A DNA stretch of 64,000 nt from contig OZ022588.1 of NCBI GenBank assembly GCA_963669155.1, positions 15,739,223 through 15,803,222 of the forward strand. Direction: 5' to 3'. Of the stretch, positions 24,432 to 35,985 are shown one piece after another; position 1 is the first letter of the stretch, and each line of letters opens with the position of its first letter. This stretch comes from Arbacia lixula. Lineage: Eukaryota > Echinodermata > Echinoidea > Arbacioida > Arbaciidae. The notes beneath the pieces were generated by a model. The model did not search any database. It had not been told where the DNA came from and saw nothing but the letters and a program-made list of their open reading frames with translations. The position numbers and the translations under genes were made by a program.

Positions 24432-24577
24432 GTTCTTTCACCTTACTTTTACTCACCTATTTTCTTATTCATCCTTAGTTGTCTTTGTGTCTCTATTATC
24501 TGTTTTTCGTTTTTCTCCCCCCTCGCTCCACTTTTCTGTCTGTCTGTCTGTCTGCCTCTGTCTCTGTCTCTCTTTCC

Positions 24578-24618
<41 letters not shown>

Positions 24619-24625
24619 CCGATCC
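24090..24625. repeat. CT-rich microsatellite block
   Basis: Several (CT)n tracts, with (CTGT)n at about 24537-24555 and (TGTC/TGTA) at 24303-24328, separated by pyrimidine-rich DNA. The 254-codon and 142-codon plus frames are serine-leucine translations of it and are not genes. Confidence 0.95.
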
Positions 24626-25615
24626 TTCTTTCTGCCAATTTAAACCCAGTGATTCAATCAAATTGCAAGTTTGTACAAGCTTCATATCACGTTGGTGGAA
24701 ATAAAACAAAAAACTACACGCTAAAATAAACCGAAGTTGATCAAATTAGGAAAAGTCATTCTCGCGTGCACTTTCTTTCTTTAGAATGGTTCAATGCCGT
24801 GTCCTGCCGGTCGATCAAAGTCGAGGCTACAACTTGATGAATTTTCGATGCCTTCTCCAGATCCATGTCGATGTTGTTCCCCTCTTTCGAACACGGGTTC
24901 ACCGTGGCATTAAGGTCTATTATTTTTGTCAATTACGGTCGGACACGAGTTTACACACCCGAGCCTTCTAGCTTTCGACCCGAGACCCCGAAATGTCAGC
25001 CGTTGAAATAATTTTGTTTGATCCTATATACACAGGATTCGTTGTTGTTTTTTTGCAGATTTGAGACACAGATTAGGGACAAAAGTTTGATTTGGCAATT
25101 CTTAAAGTTATCCGATCGCTTTTCACAAACCAACCACTAATGTAGAAGCCTAAATCCCCTCCTCCTCATTCCTCTTTACCTCGTGCCTCTGGGCCCTCCA
25201 GCGTATTTTTTATATACACCATACAAGAGGGCGATTGCCAAAAAGTGGGGTGGACCTTAATGTTGTGCTTCTGATAAGGAGGATTGTATGTTAGGTCACT
25301 AAACCATTTCTTCTTTTTTTCGTTCAAGTGCTAAGTTTTGGGCCGGAATTGACAGAGAAAATAGAAAGGTAAGCTGATTTAACATAATAGGCTGGTATTG
25401 GAGAGGAGGCCAAAAGACGGTTTGGGAAGAGTGTTGATATGACAGATGGAGAGGGAAGAAGAGAACATGCTGATGGACAAATAAGATAGATATGGAGAAA
25501 GGGGGTCGAGATAAAGAGGGAAACCATAGAGAAACAGCAAGAAAAAGAGGGAGAAAGACAGGGGAATGGAACGAGAGAGGGAAATAGGCAAACATGATAG
25601 ATGGAGCCTGTGTGC
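24626..25615. other. No recognisable gene
   Basis: A 61-codon frame at 24786-24971 lies in a CpG-richer patch and is unmatched. No repeat ends seen. Confidence 0.5.
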
Positions 25616-25885
<270 letters not shown>

Positions 25886-26810
25886 AGAAGTAAAGGGGTG
25901 ATAGCATGCCCCTATCACCTTTTAGTCCGTTCTTTGACTGGACTTATCCCAGTCATTTTTGTATTTTGCTGTATGTTCATTTCATTGGAAGTGTCATTCT
26001 AATGTAACATATGTATATCCCTCATTCATGAGTTAATTGTTATAATGTTTCAAAATAATGGAGTCCAGATACCTTACGTTTATACAATTACAGCCGAACC
26101 CCTTTCACTCCACGGAGTTAATATACTGTGCATCAATTCCCGTTACAGCGGAGCTCATGCGATCGTAGGCTAGCACTTGATTGGTCAAAACTTTCAATGA
26201 CGTCATATGCCGACATCATTGAAGGGCTATTCTGAATTAGCCTTGAGAGCCCAAATGCTCTCGTGAGAACTAATAGATATCGACGTTTTCCGCCACATCA
26301 AATCTTGTTTGCGTGACGTAATACAATGAATCCGCGGCCACTGTGCCGTAAAGCCAAATCTACGAGATGAACATTGAATGCTGAACTGCCCCGTATTCTT
26401 TCCCAAATCTCCCTCAGACGCCGGGAAATTAAGTCGAAATAAAAAAAGTTCTGAAATGGTTATGCGTAGGTCAGAGTGTCCAGGGCTATATATATTTTTA
26501 GTTAATCAATACAGTTTAGTAAAAAAAAAAAAAAAGTATATATTAATTGGAAAACCAATGAAATTCTCGCTTAAGAAATTGATGATCCTTACGTTGATGT
26601 CCGTTGTATGCTGGACAGTTCTCGTGATTGAGTAAAGCGATACGTGTTTTTTTCTGTGAATGAATTATCCTACCTCTAATCTACAATTATAAAGTTGAAA
26701 TTGTGAATTCATAGAGTAAACCATCGAATTAAAGGGAAAAACGTCTGCTTTGTACAACCTTGTACGAGTCTTACGACCGAGAAACGACCAATCAGTAATA
26801 ACCTAACCGT
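25886..26810. other. No recognisable gene
   Basis: Mixed sequence with an A15 run near 26521. Frames of up to 85 codons match nothing. Confidence 0.5.
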
Positions 26811-26937
26811 GCAGCACCGTTCAAGCCGTTTCGCTCTATTGCACTTTGATGTCACCAATCATAGACATAAGCTTTATAGGCTCGCACTGTGTTGTGACGT
26901 CACGGTGCAAAAGCGAAATTGCTCGAACGGCATTGCG
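26811..26937. repeat. Short inverted repeat, arms about 45 bp
   Basis: The left arm 26811-26855 (GCAGCACCGTTCAAGCCGTT, then TCGCTC, TTGCAC, GATGTCAC) pairs with the right arm 26894-26937 (GTGACGTCACGGTGCAA, AAGCGAAATTGCTCGAACGG). The spacer is about 38 bp. It may be the remains of a MITE, but no terminal repeats with duplications were found. Confidence 0.55.
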
Positions 26938-29029
26938 TGGTAGAGAGCGACGCCGTTGGATGGTAGTTTTAACGAACGTCATAACATTCTTAGAAGATGT
27001 ATAAACTCCGAAAGATATAGATACAGATACAGATAACTTTTTTTAACGTTGCACCCCTCATCATAACAGCAACGGAATTGTCATCGCAATTTGTATGACA
27101 TTTATTTGTTCAATAAATCACAGGATGACCCTAAGCTGGGAGTCATCGAACTTCTCTATATATCATGTATATAGGGAGATAATCTTGCCATACATACTGG
27201 TCAATGCACGAGTTCATAACATTTGCCTGGTGGCTCACTAGACCTAAGTGGGATTATATTAAGGGCAAACTCATTAGATTGGCATCGGCGAGTCGATATG
27301 TGTATCCGCCATGACCGCTTATTTTCAGAGTCATTAACATACAGTGATATGTATGTGTGACATGCACTGAACACCATGGGCTGCTCAAGACTGAACTTGG
27401 CGAAAAGGCAGCCTGGCCTAGTCTAGCCTTCAGCCTGTTGGGCATTTCGAAACCAAACTATTCCATTAATTCCCCCTAATCCCCCCCCCCCCCGGATACT
27501 TCTTGAGGAGAAACATGTTCCCCTCACCTTCGGGGAGCGATTTTTTTTTAGGAAAAACATACCCCCCCCCCCCCCCCCCCCCATCTTCGGGGAGCGATTT
27601 CCGTTCATAATACTCTGTCATAGGGGAATAAAGCGAAGGATACTATGGTTATCATGTTCTGAGTGTGTGAGTTTTGAATGATATCAACCACCACAGAGAA
27701 ACCATCTAAGGCCGCCGAAGATGTCACAATTTTTCCATGATTTTGCAATCACAACGGCTGGAAATGTGACGTCACCGTCTTACAGAAATCCTACGACCGG
27801 GTATTGCGACTCAGCCGGTCGCAGAGTCGTACGACTGATCGGATTGTGACGTCTGCAATGGAATTTACTGGTCTACAAGCTTCATGGAGAATCGAGACTT
27901 TTCGAAGTCCTATTTTGATGATTTATTTTGCCACAAATCCTTTTTAACAGTGCTATATTATGCTCTTAAAGTATGTTTTATGAGCATAAATGTGTAACAA
28001 TATGATTTAAATTGCACCATTTACATACATAATGTGCGTAGAATGAGACACGAGAGTCGAATTTATGATAAAGTCAAACCTATTTTAGAAAGACAACATG
28101 TATTGTGCATTAAATGCACGTTCAAGATGGCAAATGAATAATCATGTAAAGCTTCGTCCGTCTTATACCGATTAACCACCTTCTATTGCTAGTATGCCTA
28201 TAAAAGCTGTCAAGTTCTAAATATAGATGTTATTGAAACTGGGAAACTGTTTGACCCAGTTAATAGTCTGCACGCAAAATGAGGATATATATGTATCATC
28301 ACAATGTAGACAAAATAAAAGTTCCATAAAATATGAAAATCGGAGAAAGAAGATATAAACAAACAAAGACGACGTGTAAAGGATACCTAGTGCTTCAAGG
28401 GCGCAAAAAATGAACAGAACAAAACGACAACATTAATACAAAACAAACGAACACTTTAACAGGATGAAACGTGAGATAATATTGAAAGACAGTGAAGAGG
28501 TGAGAAACATGAAGAGAGAGAGAGAGAGAGAGACATACAGTAGAGAGAGTAGACACGGAGAACACACAGAGAGAAGAGGCAGAGATGGTATTGGGGTAAA
28601 AGAGGATCAGATGGGCGAAATGAGGGGACAAGAACGAGAGGGGAAGAAGGGAAAGGGTGGCGGGTAGAAAGTGGGGAGTGGGGAGATTATGGAAGAGATC
28701 GGGATCCACCCTGTGGTCTACACCTGTGCATATATATTGATTATACAATTCTACAATCCACTCCCCCTCCCGCATTGGAAAGTTTAGTAACCTCGATGTG
28801 CTACTTTCACCTCGTAATCCCTTGCGTGCCAGTCAAAATGCAGCCATATGGGTTTTGTGTGTAATATTTTGGTAAAATTGCATCAGTGGTACACTGTTAA
28901 AAGTTGCCGCCCAAAGAAAGACACACACATTACAGTGATTAAACGAATTAGATTCATAACAAGAACAAGTTAAGTGTGGTCGTACATAGATATTTGATTG
29001 AACTAAAATCGAATGAGTGAAAGCAAAAA
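26938..29029. other. No recognisable gene; C runs and GA tract
   Basis: C-runs at 27482-27494 and 27561-27582 lie in two copies of a CTTCGGGGAGCGATTT phrase about 60 bp apart (near 27528 and 27583), a small local duplication. A GA tract at 28511-28535 produces serine-rich or arginine-rich frames. A CCTACGACCGG/CCGGTCGCAG patch near 27790-27840 is locally palindromic. No gene seen. Confidence 0.5.
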
Positions 29030-29185
29030 TACATAAATTAACGAATGAACAAATCGGTGAGTAAAAGAAGGAATGAATCAATGAGTGAACGAACGAATGT
29101 ATAAATGAAAGAATGAATGAATCAATGAATGAATCAATGAATGAGTAAACGAATTAATTCACGAATGCGTGAATGAATTAATGAT
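29030..29185. repeat. Degenerate (AATG)n microsatellite
   Basis: GAATGAAT/CAATGAAT/GAGTGAAC units run for about 150 bp with many substitutions. Confidence 0.9.
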
Positions 29186-32039
29186 CTTGATTAGATTACG
29201 CGCAGTATAGTTTTCCATCTTTCAAAAGTTGTATCCAGCATGAAGCTGTAAGTCTTTCAGGAAAATAATATGTCATCCGTTCGGTGAGGTAAAGTACAAT
29301 GACCGTCGACTCTCGAAGAAAAGAAACAGCAGCACAATGAATAATGTGTGCTGTTTCACATTAATGTTCCCCTCTGCACAATTCATGCAACATGAGAGTA
29401 GGAATACTTGTATGGTCACAGAGCTCTTTGACAAGCGATGGGGGGAAAAAATCAACCAACATTTAATACTTTCATAACGTCTCGACACAGCTTTTCAAAT
29501 CTGTAACTCTGCAGGGATTGCCTTCTTTGCTGCTATGCTTCTACTAGTTCGATGCACTTTTTAACAAAATATTTCAGAGCTTCCCGTATTCCGATTTCTA
29601 TCACCTGCCTAGGCGCTTGGCGACCAGTACGCGAACTTTAAAAATACCTTTTCATTTTATAACTGTCTAAGCTCAGCTCCCTTTAGAGAGGGACGCATAA
29701 TCACTTTAATCTATTGAGAATAAGACATGTTACCTCCCGCAAGAAAGATAAATATATGATGAATAATAAAGCACACGGGGAGGCCTCCTCACAATTGCGA
29801 CCGCGGCTACGACGCGACCAGCATGAAACCAAAGCTCGTGCGCGAGCACCTACAAATATCAACAATGTGTGAGGAACGGACAGAAAAACGTTATATTCTG
29901 TGAACGTATGAAACAAACAGAAGCAAGACCAGGGCAGATTAACTCTACATGTGCCATGTAAACTCTTGCTCTATGTGATTGTATGAATTACCAGTACATT
30001 TAGCACTCAGAGAGTTAAGCATAGCCCCAAACGACCGAGCCTAGATCGTATATTGATTTTGACTACGCTTGTCGAGTTGAAGCTTCCCAAGTTATGTATG
30101 ACCTATCACATTCATACTCAATCCCTTATGGAGCGACTGTATTAGACTGGAAGGAACGAGAGCACATAACCTGTGGGTGCGACGATATCATGGAGGCAAT
30201 AACTGGGGCGGAATGTAATGATTCAATGGGCAAAACCGTCTTCCAAAGGTTTGTTCTGCCTGTACATGATTGAATGTCTGTGTGTTGTTTTTGTTTCATT
30301 TTCCCCATCATTTTATTCTACCCTGCAGCTTGAAAAGGGTTTTGTGATCCCTGGTCCAACATTTGCTCCCGGACTGCAGTAACCAAATGGGTGTGGCTTA
30401 ATTACGCCCTAAGGAATGTGAAGTTTATTCATAGACTGTCTTCTATTGTCCGTACAGCAGCTTACGTGGGAGTCACACCAGTCAGAGCCCTTCTCCGTTA
30501 TCGGAGAATGAACAGGTTCTCCGAAAATGGAGAATATGTCGCAATCATCGAGCCTCCCTCGGTTCACCTACTTTCGCCTCCGCGTGCAAAATGAATGGCA
30601 AACCGCGACCGTTAACCAAATAAATGATTTGAAAAAATGATATTAAAAATGCCACCGGTTAGATTATCGTGTAAAGGAATTATGTTAACTAAACAGTATT
30701 AAGGTTTCATCACGAAAAATTAAAAGATGATCTATCCGGTGGAACTTTTGTTATTGGCAAAATGAATCCGTACCCGAGCATTCAATTTTCAAATTGTGAT
30801 GCAGATAGCCTAATTCAATACGTCGGGATTATTATTCGTCAAACACGTACAATACACATACGCATTTACCGTAGCGGTTAATGCATGCGCTATGCACACC
30901 AGCGCACTCACCCAAGCTAGCATCGCAATCCTACTTGATCGTTAGCGGTTATTCAGTTTTCTTTGTATTATCGCTTTAGCTACAGTCCTATTGGAAATAT
31001 GATCCATTATTTTATGATGTTTTCGTAGCATGAAAATATCAGTTGATGGGAAATATTCTTCAGTGAACAAGTGCTGCAATCGATCGCACAGAGTCTGCAC
31101 GTACACAGTTGAGGAAAACACATCTGCAGCGGAATCCAAAGGAACAGCTACCGGGGAGCGCCGGGTTGCTGTCTCTGTCAGCTCCGCTTGCGCCGCTTGC
31201 TTGCAGTCGAACTTCGTAGCTCTATCTAAATTGCCGGCTCCAGGCAAAAGTGAGTTTATCGAGGAAAACCCGTGATTTCTGAAAGCAGCCCAAAAGCGGC
31301 ACCATTCCTATTTTGTATGTGAGGCTTGCTGCAAGCATTTCAGTCGTGTTGTGATAGGGACTTCGGCTTTAAACTCGCAGCGCGCACACATAGTTTTCAA
31401 TTTCGAATAGTACAGGCAGCCTGGAAGGAGAATACGATCTAACGGCTCAACGCATCACCGAATATACTCCGATAATGGATAATACTGTACATGTAGTGGA
31501 TTCGCCGTTTCGGGCGAAGGGACTTAGCTGCACACTGCTCAGTATCTGAGTGGAGAAAAACCAGCACGCAAATACGCAGGCTAAGAAAAAAAAGGGTTTA
31601 ATGTCTCTCCAAAGCGAAAATGTCACTTCCCTCTGGATTACGAGTGAGAGCCTTTTTACAATTGTACACGTGCCTGTTTCATATCAAAGCTGTTGATCAT
31701 GAAGTGATTGAATGGTAAACTATACATCAAAGAAGAACATAGTTGTCATGGTCACGGAGCAAGGGGCTAAAGACGAAAACTTAATCTAATTCAAGAAATG
31801 CACCTGCACGGAGATATGATGGTACATTTAACACTCTTATATCAAAAGTAAAAACCCACATCTATAAGGGACAGTCTTGTGGTATTCGCTTGGAGGATCA
31901 ATCGGAGTAACGCAAGCGCACTTTATCCAATTTTGGGGGCGAAAAAGAGCAGTAAACAAAATTCAAAAATCTAACCTAACAGCGTATTTTCCAAACTTAG
32001 ATACGAAATGTATAACCATGGTTGATATGCTGAAAAAGA
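29186..32039. other. No recognisable gene
   Basis: No repeat with visible ends. CpG-richer patches at about 30440-30600 and 31120-31270 carry frames of 67 to 101 codons, overlapping on both strands at 30942-31275. Overlap of this kind is typical of CpG-rich non-coding DNA. Promoter or exon function is possible but unsupported. Confidence 0.45.
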
Positions 32040-32168
32040 TGACAATGAAGATGATAATGAGGATGATGATGATGATGACGGCGACGATGGTGATGATGAT
32101 GATGATGATAATGATGATGACGATGGTGATGATGATGATGATGATGATGATATTGATAACGATGGTGG

Positions 32169-32200
<32 letters not shown>

Positions 32201-32215
32201 TTGACGATGATGATC

Positions 32216-32246
<31 letters not shown>

Positions 32247-32290
32247 CGACGATGATGGGAATGATGATTGTTATAATGATGATGATGCTA
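32040..32290. repeat. (GAT)n microsatellite, about 250 bp
   Basis: Imperfect GAT repeat with GAC/GGT/AAT variants. It gives a methionine-rich frame on one strand (31877-32353) and an isoleucine-rich frame on the other (31963-32388). Both are artefacts. Confidence 0.97.
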
Positions 32291-32924
32291 CTCAATACGA
32301 GAAGGAGGAAGATGAGAATGAATAAGATGGAAGATTTAATGAAAGTACAGTGAAGGAGGAAGAAGTGAATAAGGAGGAGGAGTTTCATGCATGATTATTA
32401 TGGTGGCAGTGGTGTCAAAAGAAGCTGCTGACAATGTCTCCCGTCTAGTGCCTAAAGTAATATCTGCTAAACTTTTATACAATGGCTTCATGACTGAAAC
32501 TTACGAAGATTTAACCCTTGAGTTCCATCGACGATGCTGCTCTAAAGGATATTAATTGGGAAAAAGTGCACATCTGGCACTGAAATAGTTAAGGCAGCTT
32601 AAATTAATGATGGTGTACGTGAGGCGTCGAAATCATGACGACTGTCAATATCAACTCGTCGAGGCTGCCGATATAAATAGTAGAACATTGGCAGCGCCGC
32701 CGCGAAAGACTCTCCTTGAGTACCGATATAGCATTAAATAACTATCGATTGAATCTGGCTATTTTTTTCCTGTTTGGTCGTCTGCTCCTGCTAGTGGGTG
32801 GGGAAGAGAGAGAGAACTTAAATCACCCCTAGTGAAAAACAAGACTAAAAGCCTCAGTGTTCCACCTGCAGTCTGACTATACCGAGTGAGACGTAGAGGA
32901 CTCGGTTGGGAGGGATTGCTTAAG
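32291..32924. other. No recognisable gene
   Basis: Unique-looking spacer between the GAT and TCC arrays. No frame, repeat end or RNA structure that I can support. Confidence 0.5.
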
Positions 32925-33297
32925 ATTCTCCTCCTCCTCCTCCTTATCCTCCTCCTCCTCCTCCTCCTCCTCCTCCTCCTCCACCTTCTCCTCCTCCTCC
33001 TCCTCCTCCTCCTCCTCCTCCTCCTCCTCCTCCTCCTCCTCTCCCTCCTCCTCCTCCTCTACCTCCTCCTCCTCCTCCTCCTCCTCCTCCTTATCCTCCT
33101 CCTCCTCCACCTCCTCCTCATCATCATCATCTACCTTCTCCTCCTCCTCTACCTCCTCCTCCTCCTCCTCCTCCTCCTCCTCCACCTTCTCCTCCTCCTC
33201 CTCCTCCTCCTCCTCCTCCTCCTCCTCCTCCACCTCCTCCTCCTCCTCCTCCTCCTCCTCCTCCTCTTCCTTCTCCTCCTTCTCCTCCTCCTCCCTT
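32925..33297. repeat. (TCC)n microsatellite, about 370 bp
   Basis: Nearly pure pyrimidine strand of TCC with TTC, TAC and TAT variants and a TCATCATCATC interruption at about 33117-33131. The frames (poly-Leu on plus, poly-Glu on minus) are microsatellite translations. A polypurine/polypyrimidine tract this long could form triplex DNA. Confidence 0.98.
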
Positions 33298-33400
33298 GAC
33301 AACCCTCCTTCTTTCACCCTCCTCCTCTCCCTAACTCCTCACAAACACACGATATATATTCCAGATACAACAATAAGGTAGTTGATTAACTGTCTGGACC

Positions 33401-33556
33401 CCCAGAGCTAACACCAGAGGCAGGCAAAGTAAGAGGTGGATGGATGATTTTAGAGAATATGGTAGTTTGACATGGAAACGAACGGCACAAGACGGATCAA
33501 AATGGAAAATGAGGAGGAGGCCTCCCTTCAGCAGAGGAGAAAAATATGCTAGATAG
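33401..33556 (+). pseudogene. LINE ORF2 C-terminus, 5'-truncated
   Basis: The plus frame from 33401 reads PRANTRGRQSKRWMDDFREY, then GSLTWKRTAQDGSKWK, then MRRRPPFSRGEKYAR and TAG. The GR--KRWMDD--E followed by W--A-D---W block is the familiar extreme C-terminus of many non-LTR reverse transcriptases, RTE-like ones included. Everything upstream, including the RT domain, is missing. Similar tails at 21223-21315 and 59462-59560 show a family that leaves short 3' copies. Confidence 0.75.
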
Positions 33557-34620
33557 ATGGATATAATGTTTCTGTATCTGTCATTTCTCTTTTCAAAATG
33601 TTATGTTTGTCGTATTGTACATGTGTATTGATTGAGACGGTGAAAAGCAATTTTTATGCCATTGTGCATGATAATAAAGAATGATACTATCCTATCGATG
33701 ACATGTTATGTTCTGTGAGGAGCTACATAATAAATATGCCAGTTATGCTATCCTGAATTCTTGAGTAGTGTAACGCTAAATTCACTTTTATTTTTATGTA
33801 ATCACCACCTAAGAGAACAAAATCAGACCAAGTTCAACGTGTTGTTAACGTTTAATTTAGAAGTGCGTTATTTGACAAGGATGGGTGCGAGGAAGCAGTC
33901 CTAACCAGGTATCCAGTCATTATGAGACAATAATGCATCTAACTAAGAACATATTGATTCATTTATCTCGAAACGTCACAGTTCAATACAAACAGGTAGA
34001 GAAAAAATATTTCTTTATATCATAGTTACTGAAAAGAAGAAAAGAAATTCTACGGATCCTCAAGTTTTCACAACGTTTTCCCGGAGAACCTCAGCTATGT
34101 AGACGCATTGTCAGGAGTGTGGTATGTTCATTTATGACGCGATCTATCCGGGGCTATTTCGAGCTTGTTAACCTCGGATTCCAGGTAGTACATCACTGGG
34201 AATGTAATCAGGATATCAATAAGATATACCTGTATGCACATGCGTCCAGGTATGACCTGATGAGAGAAAGTAGGTTGCGATAACATGTTAAAATGGGCAT
34301 GGCATACATGTCGTATGGCAGTATCATTAATGGGACAGGTATCTATTTTATCTATCTGGGTAGTGCATGTTTATAAGTCAGGTCATGAAGGTGGGGATTT
34401 TTAAGCACATATTATATTCTCACAAATTTGGAAAAAAAGACGAAGGAACACACACTTTATACGTTGTCAAAAGCACACTCCTTCAAAATACGCCGATAAC
34501 TCTTAACGCGCCATGCGTGAAATTTGTCACCAGTTATTCACATAGATTCCCTTTAGAGCAGCAGTTGTCTGGTACAGGGAAGGGTAATCCAAGGACATCG
34601 AATTTGTCTGAGTATTTAAA
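33557..34620. other. No recognisable gene
   Basis: The first 130 bp are probably the 3' UTR of the preceding LINE tail; an AATAAAG motif lies near 33673. The rest is unmatched. Confidence 0.45.
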
Positions 34621-34810
34621 ATACAATGTGCGTATGTGTGTAAATATGTATGTATGTACATGTATATATGTATGTATGAATGTATGTGTGTGTATGTATG
34701 TATGTATGTGTGTGTGTATGTATGTACGTATGTACATGTGTATGTGTTTGTATACGCGGTATGTGTAGTTGTGTATGTTTTGTGTACATATGTGTATACA
34801 CATGCGTGTA
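34621..34810. repeat. (ATGT)n microsatellite
   Basis: TGTATGTATGTA and TGTGTGTATGTA runs with variants to about 34800, then GGTACGT repeated three times near 34824-34843. The cysteine/valine/tyrosine-rich frames and the reverse threonine/histidine-rich ones are artefacts. Confidence 0.95.
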
Positions 34811-35694
34811 TATAAACATCTTTGGTACGTGGTACGTGGTACGTGATGCTTTATGGAAAGAATGTGTACAGTGTGTATGGAACATGAAAGGAAGCCGCCT
34901 TTTATACAGTCATCCATTATGAAGATAGCTTCAGACATGCGTGATAGGATTGATATGAAAGATGAGAAATATGGTTTTCTCATCACTCTTGGTGGGAGCA
35001 TGGTGTCCCTGAGATTACCGATCTCTTCATCTATGCGAGAGCACAGATACAAACCCTTTGCATGCCAAGATGGATGATAAACAAAACAAGAATACATTCT
35101 TTAAAATGACTTTGTCCTACCTTCTCTTGCTTAAACGTTTGACGAAAATGCAAAGATTAGACAGATGAAGTTATCTTCAAGAGCACCGCGACAGATATGT
35201 AGATATGTCGGAATTCATCGTGTGAGGCAAAGAGGCAACATAATCTGATGAAGATGGAAAATGTAGAGGAATATGAATCACGTTAATGAAGAAAGATACA
35301 AAGAACTTCTATTGCTCGTCACCGCTCATGATTTTTTGAAACAAAAAGGAGTCTGCGGCCAATCACTCCGAAAAGGCCTAATGAATCAACCTTCTACTCT
35401 TTATTCAAGCAATAGATTTAATCGAATAATCAAATGTTATTTTTTTTGCGGCGGCTATCAAAGGATTTTCGATCAAAATGTTGGTGTGCTGATAATGGTA
35501 AGTGCAACAAACCCGATTGACTTTCAGATACAATGAAGAGTTCATCGTGACTGTCATGGAAGTACAAGCAATCGGAAGAGCCATACACGTAGGTTTGTAT
35601 TTACACTAAGGTGACGTGACAACGGTCACAGTTTAGCCCTCATAACATCAAATGGAAGCAAGATAAGCTGCAACATTAACCCGTTCCATGCCAC
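34811..35694. other. No recognisable gene
   Basis: Frames of 74-87 codons at 34853-35077 and 35273-35536 match nothing I know. Confidence 0.5.
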
Positions 35695-35985
35695 CCAGTC
35701 TTCTGCTCAATACTGCCCTACGCTGACAAAAGGAAGCAAGTAACAAATCACTCAATCTCGGTTATTAGTAGTCTTAGATTGTGCCCAGCATTCCCTGCAT
35801 ACAGACAAAATGTGGACAAAAAAATATTCATCTTGCTGCAAGATATTCAATCTAACGTGATGTGATGTTGCACTGATGCCAATGCAAGTGACAGTCACAT
35901 TTTGCTCATTTGCAAGAAAAGTATATTTTGTTAATTGCTTCCTTTTGTCACATTAGGGCAGAATGTGATATGTGTGCATAAGGAA
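35695..35985 (+). mobile_element. Fold-back MITE, copy A (CTGCCCTAATCTGACAAAAG family)
   Basis: The left arm contains CTGCCCTACGCTGACAAAAG, GAAGCAAGTAACAAATCACT and ATTGTGCCCAGCATTCCCTG. The right arm has the inverse, TTGCTTCCTTTTGTCACATT followed by AGGGCAG. The second copy, at 59035-59260, shares TTTTGCTCATTT, the GCATTCCCT block and both CTGCCCT arms. The outer ends are not certain, so coordinates are approximate. Confidence 0.65.

Noticed and set aside
23940..24729. 254-codon Ser/Leu-rich hydrophobic frame resembling a membrane protein
   Set aside because: Built from CT microsatellites; no domain outside the repeats.
31877..32388. Met-rich and Ile-rich frames of 141-158 codons
   Set aside because: Translations of the GAT microsatellite; frames are open on both strands for compositional reasons.
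32877..33317. 146-codon poly-Glu frame and the opposing 137-codon poly-Leu frame
   Set aside because: Direct translations of the TCC/GGA microsatellite on both strands.
34534..35097. 187-codon His/Thr/Tyr-rich minus frame
   Set aside because: Mostly the reverse translation of the ATGT microsatellite.
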